Assembly (NCBI RefSeq): GCF_001591825.1
Contig: NZ_BCVQ01000033.1
Location: 1 to 45,827, forward strand
Source: Rossellomorea vietnamensis NBRC 101237
GTDB taxonomy: Bacteria; Bacillota; Bacilli; Bacillales; Bacillaceae_B
DNA length: 45,827 nt
Direction of reading: 5' to 3'
The translations under genes and the position numbers were made by a program. Position 1 is the first letter of the stretch, and each line of letters opens with the position of its first letter. Of the stretch, positions 25,328 through 33,496 are shown piece by piece. The notes beneath the pieces were generated by a model. The model was not told the origin of the DNA and ran no database searches. It was given only the letters and a program-made list of their open reading frames with translations.

Positions 25328-25343
25328 ACTGAAAGGGATCTCT
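25309..25343. terminator. 15-bp perfect hairpin containing the yjbO stop codon
   Basis: AGAGATCCCTTTCAG (25309-25323) and CTGAAAGGGATCTCT (25329-25343) pair perfectly. The TAA stop (25325-25327) lies in the five-base loop, so the last codons of yjbO make the left arm. No T-run of note follows, so termination efficiency is uncertain. Confidence 0.6.
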
Positions 25344-25376
25344 ATTTGATAATGATGATATTGCCCGCAGGAAGAC

Positions 25377-26114
25377 TCATTCAATTCCCCGAAATTTCTC
25401 CGCCACGAAAGGCATCCTTGATGCAACACTCACTACTTCCATTTCAGGGTATCTAAATGCCGTGAGCATACCTCCAAACACGGCTCCCGTATCGATGTTG
25501 GCCGTTTTATTTATGAGGCGTGCTTCTTTCACCGGGGTGTGGCCGTATACGATCCATGCTTCGCCTTGATAATTACGTGCCCAGTCTTTTCTTACCGGGG
25601 TACCGTCATCGTTTTTTTCTCCCGTTATGTCTCCGTAAAGGACGAAGGTTTTGACACGGTTCGATTGTTTTCCGATTAGTTCTTCTTTGATGCCTGCATG
25701 GGCAATGATCAGCTTCCCTTTATCCAATACATGGTATAAAGGGGATTGTTCATATAATTCGATGAACATATCCCGATAGCGATTTCTTTCCTTTTGAGTG
25801 AGGGCACTCAGTTCCGCCACGGTTGTTTCGAGACCGTGAAGGATTTTCACGTTGTTCCCTAAGAAATAACGGTACAGCTTATTGCAATGGTTCCCGGGGA
25901 CATAGTAAACAGTATCTTTTTTAAAAAGGCTGTATACTGTTGAGATCGTCTCCAGGGAGTGATGTCCCCGATCAGTCAGGTCTCCCACAAAACCAAGTTT
26001 CCTTCCATGGGGATGAACAGGAAGGCCGCTGCCCCATTCATACCCAAGCTTTTTCGTCAACTCTCTAAATTCCGTAAAACAGCCATGCACATCACCGATA
26101 ATATCAATTTTCAT
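25377..26114 (-). CDS. prpE: Bis(5'-nucleosyl)-tetraphosphatase / protein phosphatase PrpE
   Basis: A metallophosphoesterase of the serine/threonine phosphatase (PPP) family, reported in B. subtilis to cleave diadenosine tetraphosphate and to influence spore germination. The 245-residue protein shows all three metal signatures: GDVHGC (residues 7-12), GDLTDRG near 44-50 and GNHC near 75, plus a later HAG. The ATG at 26114 follows AAGGAAG. It is convergent with yjbO and divergent from mgtE, so it appears to be a single-gene unit. Confidence 0.93.
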   Translation of the reverse strand: MKIDIIGDVHGCFTEFRELTKKLGYEWGSGLPVHPHGRKLGFVGDLTDRGHHSLETISTVYSLFKKDTVYYVPGNHCNKLYRYFLGNNVKILHGLETTVAELSALTQKERNRYRDMFIELYEQSPLYHVLDKGKLIIAHAGIKEELIGKQSNRVKTFVLYGDITGEKNDDGTPVRKDWARNYQGEAWIVYGHTPVKEARLINKTANIDTGAVFGGMLTAFRYPEMEVVSVASRMPFVAEKFRGIE

Positions 26115-26338
26115 TGAAATCCCACTTCCTTACCTGCCTTTTTCCTTTTCTTTTCCCGTATTTTATGACATATTAATGATTCAGCAATTCCTGCACGTAT
26201 GATTCGTCTGGCATTAGTATTGCATATTAAAGCAAAGGAATACATAGATGGTTATGATTTCATAAGAGACAATTATGTTGAGATTTGCTAGTATTATTAC
26301 GACTATATTCAATCAATTTATGAAGGAGGGTGTATTGG

Positions 26339-27736
26339 ATGTCTGAGGTAACTCAAGAACAGGAGAATGAAAGGGATAAGCAGGAAAAGGAAATGTATGA
26401 TGAAGACCTTCTCATCAGAGCCCTTCAGGAAGAAGATCTGGATTTATTTCGTTCCGAATTTGTTCAATTACACTCTTATGATCAGGCAAAGTTTTTCTCT
26501 AAAATAGATGAAGACTTACGAAGCAGGCTGTATCATTATCTTTCACCGGAAGAAATGGCGGAGCTTTTTGAAAGCCTGGATATAGATGAAGAAGATTATC
26601 AGGATATCCTGGCTGAAATGAATCCTACATACGCAGCCGAAATGCTCTCTAATATGTATGCCGATGACGCAGTGGATGTCTTGAATGAGCTGGATAAAGA
26701 TCAGGTTGTCAGTTATTTGACCATCATGAATGATGAATCGGCTAAAGAGATTAAAGAGTTACTGCATTATGAAGAATACACAGCTGGTAGTATCATGACC
26801 ACTGAGTTCGTGGCCATTTCAAAGAATCAGACGGTCAGGTCTGCCATGTATATATTGAAAAATGAAGCACCGAATGCGGAAACGATTTACTATATCTATG
26901 TGGTGGATGATGATAAAAAGCTTGTAGGGGTCATATCCCTTAGAGATTTGATCATCAGCCATGATGATGTGATGATCGGTGAAATTATGAGTGGCCGGGT
27001 CATGTCTGTCGGTGTCAGCGAAGATCAGGAAGCCGTCGCACGACAGATGAAGGATTACGACTTCCTTGCCCTGCCGGTTGTTGACTTTCAACATCACCTG
27101 CTAGGGATCATTACGGTAGATGACATCATGGACGTCATGGAAGAAGAGGCGTCCGATGACTACTCTAAGCTTGCCGGTATCGCCGATTTGGATTCCATTG
27201 ACAGAAGCCCTATAAATGCAGCCAAGAAGCGTCTCCCGTGGCTCATCGCCTTACTATTTCTCGGAATGTTCACAGCGAGCCTCATCGGCAGATTTGAAGA
27301 TACATTGGATAAAGTGGCCATCCTTGCCGTGTTTATTCCACTGATTGCCGGAATGGCTGGAAATACTGGAACGCAGGCCCTTGCGGTTGCCGTAAGGGGG
27401 ATTGCGACAGGGGACCTGGAAAAGGAGAACAAGATGTCCCTTGTCTTTCGTGAAGCGGGAACAGGGCTGATTACCGGGACGACTTGCGGGATTGTGGTCA
27501 GCATCATCGTATACGTATGGAAAGGCGAATTCTTTTTAGGGATCCTTGTCGGCGTCTCCGTATTGATTTCACTATTCGTTGCTACCCTCGCAGGTACATT
27601 AGTGCCCCTCTTGATGCACAAGTTAAAAGTAGATCCGGCTGTCGCTTCCGGTCCTTTTATCACGACGATCAATGATATCATCAGTACTTTAATCTATCTT
27701 GGATTAGCGACGATGTTTATGAATTACCTAATATAG
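26339..27736 (+). CDS. mgtE: Magnesium transporter MgtE
   Basis: A homodimeric Mg2+ channel gated by cytoplasmic Mg2+. The 465-residue protein has the N domain (about residues 20-130), two CBS domains (about 140-260) and a C-terminal membrane domain with five helices starting near residue 290. The pore motif PLIAGMAGNTGTQAL near residue 340 is characteristic. ATG at 26339 follows AAGGAGGG at eight bases. I see no M-box riboswitch in the 220 bases upstream. The next gene, yjbQ, begins 21 bases downstream, so they may be co-transcribed. Confidence 0.93.
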   Translation: MSEVTQEQENERDKQEKEMYDEDLLIRALQEEDLDLFRSEFVQLHSYDQAKFFSKIDEDLRSRLYHYLSPEEMAELFESLDIDEEDYQDILAEMNPTYAAEMLSNMYADDAVDVLNELDKDQVVSYLTIMNDESAKEIKELLHYEEYTAGSIMTTEFVAISKNQTVRSAMYILKNEAPNAETIYYIYVVDDDKKLVGVISLRDLIISHDDVMIGEIMSGRVMSVGVSEDQEAVARQMKDYDFLALPVVDFQHHLLGIITVDDIMDVMEEEASDDYSKLAGIADLDSIDRSPINAAKKRLPWLIALLFLGMFTASLIGRFEDTLDKVAILAVFIPLIAGMAGNTGTQALAVAVRGIATGDLEKENKMSLVFREAGTGLITGTTCGIVVSIIVYVWKGEFFLGILVGVSVLISLFVATLAGTLVPLLMHKLKVDPAVASGPFITTINDIISTLIYLGLATMFMNYLI

Positions 27737-27757
27737 AGAGAAAAGGGGGAAATATGA

Positions 27758-29620
27758 ATGGAACAACATGCATCTGTTGCATCCCTTGTAATCGTGATAA
27801 TGGTAGCTTTTTTAACTCCCATTTTGCTTCATCGATTCAAGTTGAATTTCATCCCGGTCGTCATCGCAGAGATTATCATGGGATTGGTTATAGGAAAGAG
27901 CGGGTTCAACCTCGTCCACCAGGACATGTGGCTTGAGACATTATCTACCCTGGGGTTTATATTCCTCATGTTCTTAAGCGGTCTTGAAATTGACTTCACC
28001 GCTTTTTCCGGCGGGAAAAAGAAAAAAGAGCTATTACCAAGTGGGAAAGAAGAACCAAACCGCTTGAAATTGGCCATTCTCATTTTCATCGGTATTTTCT
28101 TTGTATCATTGGGATTGTCATATCTCTTTGTCCTGTTTGGACTAATCGATAATGCGTTCTTGATGACGTTGATCATTTCCACGATATCCCTTGGTGTCGT
28201 GGTACCTACGTTGAAAGAGGCACATATCACGAAAAGTGCCATCGGGCAGATCATTCTTTTGGTAGCTGTCATCGCAGACCTGGTGACCATGATTTTACTG
28301 GCTGTTTTCGTTTCGCTTTATGGAGAAGGACACGGGAATATGTGGCTCCTTCTGATCCTTTTTGGTGTAGGTCTGCTATTATACTTCCTCGCCAAGAGGC
28401 TGAAGAATAACCCTTTCATCAAAAGTCTATCGACAGGGACTGTTCAAATCGGTACACGTGCGGTCTTTACCTTGATTATGTTACTGGTGGCCGTGTCAGA
28501 GACGGTGGGTGCCGAGAACATTCTGGGAGCTTTCCTTGCCGGTGTACTCGTATCTTTACTTGCACCGAATCAGGAGATGGTTCATAAGCTTGATTCATTT
28601 GGATATGGATTTTTGATCCCGATCTTTTTTGTGATGATCGGTGTGGAGCTGGACCTTGGGTCACTACTGAGTGACAAGAAAATGCTTTTACTCATTCCAT
28701 TACTGGTTCTTGCCTTCCTTGTTTCGAAGATCATCCCGGTTTATTTATTAAGGTACTGGTATGATACGAAAACGACGATCGCTTCAGCATTTCTTCTTAC
28801 GTCAACTTTGTCGTTGGTAATTGCTGCTGCGAAGATCGCAGAAAGAATTGAAATCATCACCCCTCAAATGAGTGGAACGCTTATTCTGGTGGCCGTCATT
28901 ACGTGTATCATCACACCTATCATCTTTAAAAAGCTTTTCCCACGGGAAAGTGCAAAAGAGAAGAAGCTGAACATTACGTTCCTGGGTGCCAATCAATTAA
29001 CCATGCCCGTTTCAAGGGAGCTTCAATCCTCCCTATATGAACCCGTCCTGTATCATACGAAACAGGATAAATCAGATCGAAGTATCGCTGATTCACTGTT
29101 CGATATCCACGAAATCGATGATTATGATCTCGGGACACTACAAGAGAAGGAAATCTTTGAATCCGATATCCTCGTGATTTCAACGGGGGATGAAGAGGTG
29201 AATGCGACACTTGCAGTGACGGCCAAAGAGTATGGAGTAGGTCGTGTGATTGTAAGGGTGGAGAGCCCTGATTTGCATGAAAGCCTTCGTGAACAGGATA
29301 TTGAAGTATATTCTGTATTCTTATCAACGAAAGCATTATTAAGGGCGCTCATTGAATCACCATCCGTCATGAGCATCCTGACCAATCAAGAAACATCCTT
29401 ATATGAAATCCGCATGTTGAACAGTCAGTTTGAAGGAATGACACTCCGGAAATTCCCATTCACGGGAGATGTCATCTTCGTACGGATCTTCAGAGGGAAG
29501 GATTCCATCGTTCCCCATGGGGATACAGAACTTCATATGAATGACCGCCTGATTGTCACAGGTTCTAAAGAATACGTCGATGAACTCAAACGGGAACTCG
29601 AATTCTGTGAATACTGCTAA
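27758..29620 (+). CDS. yjbQ: YjbQ, CPA2 family cation/proton antiporter with RCK domain
   Basis: Probably exports K+ or Na+ in exchange for protons. The 620-residue protein has a membrane domain of about 12 helices (residues 1-390), with FLAGVLVSLLAP and FVMIGVELDL typical of the KefB/CPA2 group. A TrkA-N (RCK) nucleotide-binding domain follows (from about 405, LGANQL), and then a TrkA-C domain near residues 540-620. ATG at 27758 is preceded by AAAAGGGGG. A second ATG four bases earlier is in another frame. Specific ion is unknown. Confidence 0.9.
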   Translation: MEQHASVASLVIVIMVAFLTPILLHRFKLNFIPVVIAEIIMGLVIGKSGFNLVHQDMWLETLSTLGFIFLMFLSGLEIDFTAFSGGKKKKELLPSGKEEPNRLKLAILIFIGIFFVSLGLSYLFVLFGLIDNAFLMTLIISTISLGVVVPTLKEAHITKSAIGQIILLVAVIADLVTMILLAVFVSLYGEGHGNMWLLLILFGVGLLLYFLAKRLKNNPFIKSLSTGTVQIGTRAVFTLIMLLVAVSETVGAENILGAFLAGVLVSLLAPNQEMVHKLDSFGYGFLIPIFFVMIGVELDLGSLLSDKKMLLLIPLLVLAFLVSKIIPVYLLRYWYDTKTTIASAFLLTSTLSLVIAAAKIAERIEIITPQMSGTLILVAVITCIITPIIFKKLFPRESAKEKKLNITFLGANQLTMPVSRELQSSLYEPVLYHTKQDKSDRSIADSLFDIHEIDDYDLGTLQEKEIFESDILVISTGDEEVNATLAVTAKEYGVGRVIVRVESPDLHESLREQDIEVYSVFLSTKALLRALIESPSVMSILTNQETSLYEIRMLNSQFEGMTLRKFPFTGDVIFVRIFRGKDSIVPHGDTELHMNDRLIVTGSKEYVDELKRELEFCEYC

Positions 29621-29631
29621 CATGAATCCTG

Positions 29632-29664
29632 CTTCCCAAGAAACATTTTTCTTGGGGAGTTTTT
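29632..29664 (+). terminator. mgtE-yjbQ terminator
   Basis: CTTCCCAAGAAA (29632-29643) pairs with TTTCTTGGGGAG (29648-29659) around a four-base loop and ends in five T. Confidence 0.85.
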
Positions 29665-29730
29665 ACTTTATAAAGGAGTATCATGACTTCATCCCTAATA
29701 GATAATAAAGGTGAAAAGGAGGAAACCAAT

Positions 29731-30216
29731 ATGTGGGAAACCAAAATTGTAGAGATTCGGAAATTGGTGAAGGAAAGTATAAAAGGATTGTCTTATGAGG
29801 AATTGAATCAAAAACCTTCCCCCGGGGAGTGGAGCATTGCGCAGATCATCCTTCATCTGGCCGGAGCGGAAACCCGCTTTTTGACTTTGGCCCTTGATTC
29901 TGCAGAAAATGGAGGGGAGAGAAGCGATTCCGATGTGGATTTATCTGTTTTTGATGATCCATCCAAAAAAATGATAGCGCCAATCGAGCCATCCACTGAT
30001 CCACACACCTTGGACGAGTTGATGAAAGCATTGGATGAATCACGATCCCTCACCACACACTTTCTGGAGAAATACACGAAAGAAGGCTTGGATCGCCTGT
30101 CCATGAACCATCACCGATTTGGTGACATGCCGATATGGCAGGTACTCGAGCTTCTCGGGAAACACGAACAGAGGCATCTCTTGCAAATGGAAGATGTGAA
30201 AAAGAGAATAAGATAG
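29731..30216 (+). CDS. DinB-fold protein
   Basis: The 161-residue protein is a DinB/YfiT-like four-helix bundle, often a metal-dependent thiol transferase or stress protein. A His near the N-terminal helix (ILHLAGAE) and the C-terminal HEQRH supply the three-histidine metal site. The frame is open from 29683 but ATG at 29731 has AAAAGGAGG eight bases upstream. The thiol partner in Bacillus is bacillithiol, by family knowledge. In B. subtilis a thiamine gene block lies at this position; here only this gene is found. Confidence 0.85.
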   Translation: MWETKIVEIRKLVKESIKGLSYEELNQKPSPGEWSIAQIILHLAGAETRFLTLALDSAENGGERSDSDVDLSVFDDPSKKMIAPIEPSTDPHTLDELMKALDESRSLTTHFLEKYTKEGLDRLSMNHHRFGDMPIWQVLELLGKHEQRHLLQMEDVKKRIR

Positions 30217-30247
30217 AAATTTTCTTTTCTTTTAGGGGAGAGTGCGG

Positions 30248-30270
30248 TAGAATTAGTAGCAGGTACTAAT
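30248..30270 (+). promoter_or_regulatory. FapR operator overlapping the fabI promoter
   Basis: ATTAGTA (30252-30258) and TACTAAT (30264-30270) form a 7-bp inverted repeat with a five-base centre, GCAGG, closely matching the FapR operator TTAGTA...TACTAA of B. subtilis fatty-acid genes. A -10-like TAGAAT (30248-30253) overlaps its left edge. FapR would repress fabI unless malonyl-CoA is plentiful. Confidence 0.75.
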
Positions 30271-30296
30271 AACATGTATTAATTAGGAGGATAATA

Positions 30297-31073
30297 ATGA
30301 CTCTTTCATTAAAAGGTAAAACATATGTTGTAATGGGAGTGGCGAATAAGCGAAGTATCGCGTGGGGTATCGCCCGTTCGCTGCATCAATCAGGTGCACG
30401 TTTGATCTTTACATATGCAGGTGAGCGTTTTGAAAAAGGTGTCAGGGATTTAGCCGGAACACTGGAAGGCGGAGAAGATTCACTCGTACTTCCATGTGAC
30501 GTGACGAATGATGAAGACATCGAAAAATGTTTTGCCACCATCAAAGAAGAAGTGGGAACGATTCATGGACTGGCTCACTGTATTGCCTTTGCCAATAAAG
30601 AAGAGCTTGCCGGAGATTATATGAATACGACCAGAGACGGTTTCCTGCTTGCTCACAATATCAGCTCCTATTCACTGACTGCAGTGGCAAAAGTGGCTAA
30701 GGACCTTATGACTGAAGGCGGAAGCATCGTGAGCATGACGTACCTGGGCGGAGAACGAGTCATGCAGAACTATAATGTCATGGGCGTGGCAAAAGCCTCT
30801 CTTGAAGCAAGCGTGAAATATCTTGCGAGCGACCTAGGAAAACACGGCATCCGGGTGAATGCCATTTCCGCAGGTCCGATTCGTACCCTGTCAGCCAAAG
30901 GTGTCGGGGACTTCAACAGCATCCTGAAAGAAATCGAAGAGCGCGCTCCACTTCGCCGCAATACGACACAGGAAGAGGTCGGAGATACGGCGGTATTCCT
31001 TTTCAGTGATTATTCTAGAGGGATTACGGGAGAGAACCTTCACGTAGATTCAGGCTATCACGTACTGGGATAA
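30297..31073 (+). CDS. fabI: Enoyl-ACP reductase FabI
   Basis: Catalyses the last step of fatty-acid elongation, reducing enoyl-ACP with NAD(P)H. The 258-residue short-chain-dehydrogenase protein has the cofactor motif GVANKRSIAWG (residues 14-24) and catalytic Tyr149, Tyr159 and Lys166 in the FabI pattern Y(x)6-10YxxxxxxK. ATTAGGAGG lies seven bases before the ATG. The gene has its own FapR operator and terminator. It is the triclosan-sensitive type by family, not tested here. Confidence 0.96.
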   Translation: MTLSLKGKTYVVMGVANKRSIAWGIARSLHQSGARLIFTYAGERFEKGVRDLAGTLEGGEDSLVLPCDVTNDEDIEKCFATIKEEVGTIHGLAHCIAFANKEELAGDYMNTTRDGFLLAHNISSYSLTAVAKVAKDLMTEGGSIVSMTYLGGERVMQNYNVMGVAKASLEASVKYLASDLGKHGIRVNAISAGPIRTLSAKGVGDFNSILKEIEERAPLRRNTTQEEVGDTAVFLFSDYSRGITGENLHVDSGYHVLG

Positions 31074-31080
31074 TAATAGA

Positions 31081-31121
31081 AAAAACGGCTGTGGGATAAG
31101 ATTCCCTCAGCCGTTTTTTTT
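31081..31121 (+). terminator. fabI terminator
   Basis: AAAACGGCTG...GGGA (31082-31096) pairs with TCCC...CAGCCGTTTT (31103-31117) and runs into T. Confidence 0.9.
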
Positions 31122-31139
31122 ATATTCCATAAACATGAA

Positions 31140-31166
31140 ACCCCTGGGCGCTTTTTGCATACATAT
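31140..31166 (+). promoter_or_regulatory. Sigma-K-like promoter of cotO
   Basis: AC (31140-31141), 16 bases, then CATACATAT (31158-31166) resembles the sigma-K pattern AC-N16/17-CATAnnnTA, with the last two bases reversed. The spacing and the coat gene downstream support it. Confidence 0.45.
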
Positions 31167-31196
31167 AAAAGTGGAGATCAATTAGGAGGTGTCTCA

Positions 31197-31727
31197 GTGA
31201 GAAAAGAGAAAAAAACGGGGAGAGAACCCCTGCTGTATATAAACCAGCCGAGATTAGAAGAAGTGAAAGGCAATATGCAAGTTACTTACCGATCAGTCAA
31301 GAAATCCAAGGCAAAGGAAGAGCTTGAGAAAAGTAAAAGGATATCAGGCTCTGAAACACCATTAAGCCAAGGTACACAAGAAGGTAAATATGCTGATGAG
31401 CAATTATTTTTGGATCAGGGGGAGCACAAGGAAGAACGAAATGTCCTGCCGGCCCCTCCACTCCCGGAACGAAAAACGGCCGCTTCTGCGTTCAGGAAAT
31501 TAAAGCCTTTTCGTGAATTGAGCATAGAAGAGAAATTAGAATACATTTCTGCAAGCATTTCCGGTAAAGTACCCTTTCCGTGCGAGTTTTCGAATGGTCA
31601 GGTGGCGGTGAAAGGAGTCATACTGGAGGACTCGGGGGATGAGGTCACCATCAAAAGTTTTCATGGAGAAGAAGTGATAATGAGGAAGAATGACATTCAA
31701 TCCATCAAGATGATCGGGCTGCAATAA
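31197..31727 (+). CDS. cotO: Spore coat protein CotO
   Basis: A late-assembled outer coat protein. The 176-residue product has a basic N-terminal half rich in Lys, Ser and Glu and a compact C-terminal domain from about residue 100 (FRKLKPFRELSIEEKLEYIS onward) that is conserved in CotO/YjbX. GTG at 31197 follows AGGAGGT at six bases. It follows fabI and precedes the CotY/CotZ gene as in B. subtilis. The sigma-K-like promoter fits late mother-cell expression. Confidence 0.9.
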   Translation: MRKEKKTGREPLLYINQPRLEEVKGNMQVTYRSVKKSKAKEELEKSKRISGSETPLSQGTQEGKYADEQLFLDQGEHKEERNVLPAPPLPERKTAASAFRKLKPFRELSIEEKLEYISASISGKVPFPCEFSNGQVAVKGVILEDSGDEVTIKSFHGEEVIMRKNDIQSIKMIGLQ

Positions 31728-31762
31728 AAAGGAGCCAGGCGGGATACCCGACTGGCTTCTTT
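31728..31762. terminator. Shared terminator between cotO and cotZ
   Basis: AAAGGAGCCAGGCGGG (31728-31743) pairs with CCCGACTGGCTTCTTT (31747-31762) with a few mismatches and a three-base loop. The two convergent coat genes could both use it. Confidence 0.65.
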
Positions 31763-31777
31763 GAGTGGAATAACGGA

Positions 31778-32263
31778 TTATTCACATTCTAATTCAACGA
31801 ATACGTCTTTGATACATTGAATCGCACAGAAGCAATCCAGATCGACCGTGATACATTCTCCAGTTAAAACCCACTCAGTGTTATGGCCCATAGTATCCAT
31901 ATCAGACCCGGATCCTGATCTTGAACCAGAACCAGTACTATCAGCATAGTCAGGCTTTAATACTTGAAGAGTCGCACAGCAGTTATCGAATACTTCTTTT
32001 ACCCTGAAAAATGGTGATTTCCAAGGGCATCCCTTGATGTGTGCTTTGAATGTATCACCGTTTTTTAGATATAACTTGAAGATACGAGTGTTTAAACGAT
32101 CAGCAGGACTCACCATTGCACCCAGTGGCTCTAGGAAACAATCGTGTTTACAATCGTTACACTCCTGGTTTGCTTCGTCTTGAATATCTTTAATAGCACG
32201 GACGGCTTGACATACGCAACCACGATTTTTTGAACTATTGTCTTTATCTCTTCCGCAACCCAT
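31778..32263 (-). CDS. cotZ: Spore coat protein of the CotY/CotZ family
   Basis: A cysteine-rich crust or exosporium protein that polymerises on the spore surface. The 161-residue protein has about a dozen cysteines, spaced through the chain (CGRD, GCVCQ, ECNDCKHDCF, GCPW, NCCATLQ, DCFCAIQC), as expected of disulfide-linked CotY/CotZ. A Gly-Ser and Asp-rich linker (STGSGSRSGSGSDMD) lies near residue 115, which looks like a flexible insertion. ATG at 32263 has AAGGAGG seven bases upstream. B. subtilis has both cotY and cotZ plus cotX/W/V here; only one copy is found. Confidence 0.92.
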   Translation of the reverse strand: MGCGRDKDNSSKNRGCVCQAVRAIKDIQDEANQECNDCKHDCFLEPLGAMVSPADRLNTRIFKLYLKNGDTFKAHIKGCPWKSPFFRVKEVFDNCCATLQVLKPDYADSTGSGSRSGSGSDMDTMGHNTEWVLTGECITVDLDCFCAIQCIKDVFVELECE

Positions 32264-32302
32264 ATAGAAGTTCCTCCTTAAAATGAATTTCATTTACATT
32301 AC

Positions 32303-32330
32303 TAACATATTGTCATGTAGGCAATTAGGT
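32303..32330 (-). promoter_or_regulatory. Sigma-K-like promoter of cotZ
   Basis: On the minus strand, AC (complement of 32329-32330), 17 bases, then AATATGTTA (complement of 32303-32311) matches CATAnnnTA except for the first base. Confidence 0.45.
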
Positions 32331-32397
32331 AACGGACATCTGCCCTCTTTTGTAAATTTGGGCTTGTATAATTTGTAGATTGAAGGGAGTCTTTCCA

Positions 32398-32754
32398 TTG
32401 CAACTTACGTTTATTGAACTGTTCGCTCTCGGCTTAGCCATATTCCGGTTGACCCATCTCCTTGTCTTCGATAAAATCACTGAGTTCTTAAGAGCTCCAT
32501 TTTTCGATGAGTATGTTGAAGTGGAAGAGAATGGGGAAGAGGCGATTTATCTTTCCCCTAAAAAAGGTGGTTTGAAAGGGTTTATCGGAGAGTTATTGTC
32601 CTGTTATTGGTGTACGGGCATATGGGTATCGGGCTTTCTTTATGGAGGCTATTGCTTTTTTCCATTGTACTTCATTCCACTCATCACCCTATTGGCCGTT
32701 GCGGGAATCGCAGCCATCCTGGAGGCTGCGGTACAAAGTTGGAAAACAGACTGA
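32398..32754 (+). CDS. yjcA: YjcA, DUF1360 sporulation membrane protein
   Basis: The 118-residue membrane protein starts MQLTFIELFALGLAIFRLTHL, followed by LVFDKITEFLRAPF. It then has GELLSCYWCTGIWVSGFLYG, with the CxxC-containing core typical of DUF1360. Two C-terminal helices follow. Start is TTG at 32398 with GAAGGGAG nine bases upstream; the track-like longer frame from 32380 is an artefact of an upstream codon. In B. subtilis yjcA is expressed in sporulation and sits next to the cot genes. Role unknown. Confidence 0.85.
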   Translation: MQLTFIELFALGLAIFRLTHLLVFDKITEFLRAPFFDEYVEVEENGEEAIYLSPKKGGLKGFIGELLSCYWCTGIWVSGFLYGGYCFFPLYFIPLITLLAVAGIAAILEAAVQSWKTD

Positions 32755-32775
32755 TTCTATAGGTAATTAGTGGAA

Positions 32776-32803
32776 ACAAGCTCGGGTTTCTTCACATATA
32801 CTA
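32776..32803 (+). promoter_or_regulatory. Sigma-K promoter of the 30-residue microprotein
   Basis: AC (32776-32777), 17 bases, then CATATACTA (32795-32803), an exact match to CATAnnnTA. It lies 33 bases before the microprotein start. Confidence 0.6.
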
Positions 32804-32836
32804 AAAAGGGAATCAGGGTAAAGGAGGAAATAAAAA

Positions 32837-32929
32837 GTGAAGAAACCCTCTACAAATACACAGAAACAAGGAAACTCATCCACTAAGAAAAAAGGGTGCG
32901 GCTGTGGGTCAAAAGTGAAAAAAAGCTGA
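32837..32929 (+). CDS. 30-residue Lys- and Cys/Gly-rich sporulation microprotein
   Basis: GTG at 32837 follows AAAGGAGG at nine bases and opens a 30-codon frame ending at TGA 32927-32929. The product is basic and Ser/Thr/Asn-rich, with a C-terminal KKKGCGCGSKVKKS (Lys-rich block, two Cys in G-C-G-C-G). An exact sigma-K -10 lies upstream and a terminator directly downstream, so it is a small complete transcription unit among coat genes. A disulfide-linkable coat or crust component is the obvious inference. I know no family for it. It is too short for usual gene finders. Confidence 0.65.
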   Translation: MKKPSTNTQKQGNSSTKKKGCGCGSKVKKS

Positions 32930-32957
32930 GACTGCTCAAATTGGGCAGTCTTTTTTT
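32929..32957 (+). terminator. Terminator of the microprotein gene
   Basis: AGACTGC (32929-32935) pairs with GCAGTCT (32945-32951) and ends in a run of seven T. Confidence 0.75.
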
Positions 32958-32983
32958 CATAAAAAACGACTTTATGAAAAAAA
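32951..32983. repeat. Perfect 13-bp AT-rich inverted repeat before the spoVA-type operon
   Basis: TTTTTTTCATAAA (32951-32963) and TTTATGAAAAAAA (32971-32983) are exact inverted copies around AAACGAC. It begins inside the T-tract of the preceding terminator and lies 33 bases upstream of the YhcN-like gene. Confidence 0.5.
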
Positions 32984-33016
32984 TAAAGGTGAGTACAAAC
33001 AAAAGAGGGGTCTGTC

Positions 33017-33484
33017 ATGAATAAAAAAAGGATCATCATTCCACTTTCATTATGCGTTTTGATTGGATGTGCGAATAAGGAAGATGGAAGCGATAGTAAG
33101 ATTGCACTTATGAAGAAAACCAATCCGCCCCCCATTGAATTAGTGGACAATCCAGAGACTGACAGTTACGGTCACGCCATCAAAAGGGAAATCTCCAAAA
33201 TGAAAGAGCTTTATGATGTCGCTGTCATCCAGGGAAAGAAAGAAACGCTCGTTGTTTACAAGGTGAAGCACTTGCACAGATTCAAAATGAAAAAGATCGA
33301 AAAGAAAATGGACCGCTATTTGGAAGATAAATATCCAAAGGAAGATTTTATATTATCCAGTGACTATAAAATCTTTCTCGAAACCATCCGCTTAAAAGAA
33401 AGACTTAAAAATGGGTCAATCTCAAAAAAGGATGCCGAAAAAAGATTCCAGGATATCGTGAAGCTGCAAAAAGAGAAAACGTAG
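33017..33484 (+). CDS. YhcN/YlaJ-family sporulation lipoprotein
   Basis: The 155-residue protein has a short lipoprotein signal peptide with lipobox LIGC (cysteine near residue 19) and a YhcN/YlaJ-like domain with many Lys and Glu (HAIKREISKMKELYDVAVIQG, KKIEKKMDRYLEDKYP). Such lipoproteins lie in the inner spore membrane. The gene is first of an operon with spoVAC, spoVAD, spoVAEb and a DUF421 gene, starting 12 bases before spoVAC. This order is the one described for spoVA2 operons. GAGGGG precedes the ATG. Confidence 0.8.
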   Translation: MNKKRIIIPLSLCVLIGCANKEDGSDSKIALMKKTNPPPIELVDNPETDSYGHAIKREISKMKELYDVAVIQGKKETLVVYKVKHLHRFKMKKIEKKMDRYLEDKYPKEDFILSSDYKIFLETIRLKERLKNGSISKKDAEKRFQDIVKLQKEKT

Positions 33485-33496
33485 GAGGAATGTTTC

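Noticed and set aside
26115..26338. Possible M-box (Mg2+) riboswitch before mgtE
   Set aside because: The upstream region is short and I do not find the conserved M-box cores or a terminator; it looks like an ordinary promoter region.
32380..32397. Longer N-terminus for yjcA
   Set aside because: The ribosome site GAAGGGAG lies inside this stretch, so translation must start after it, at TTG 32398.
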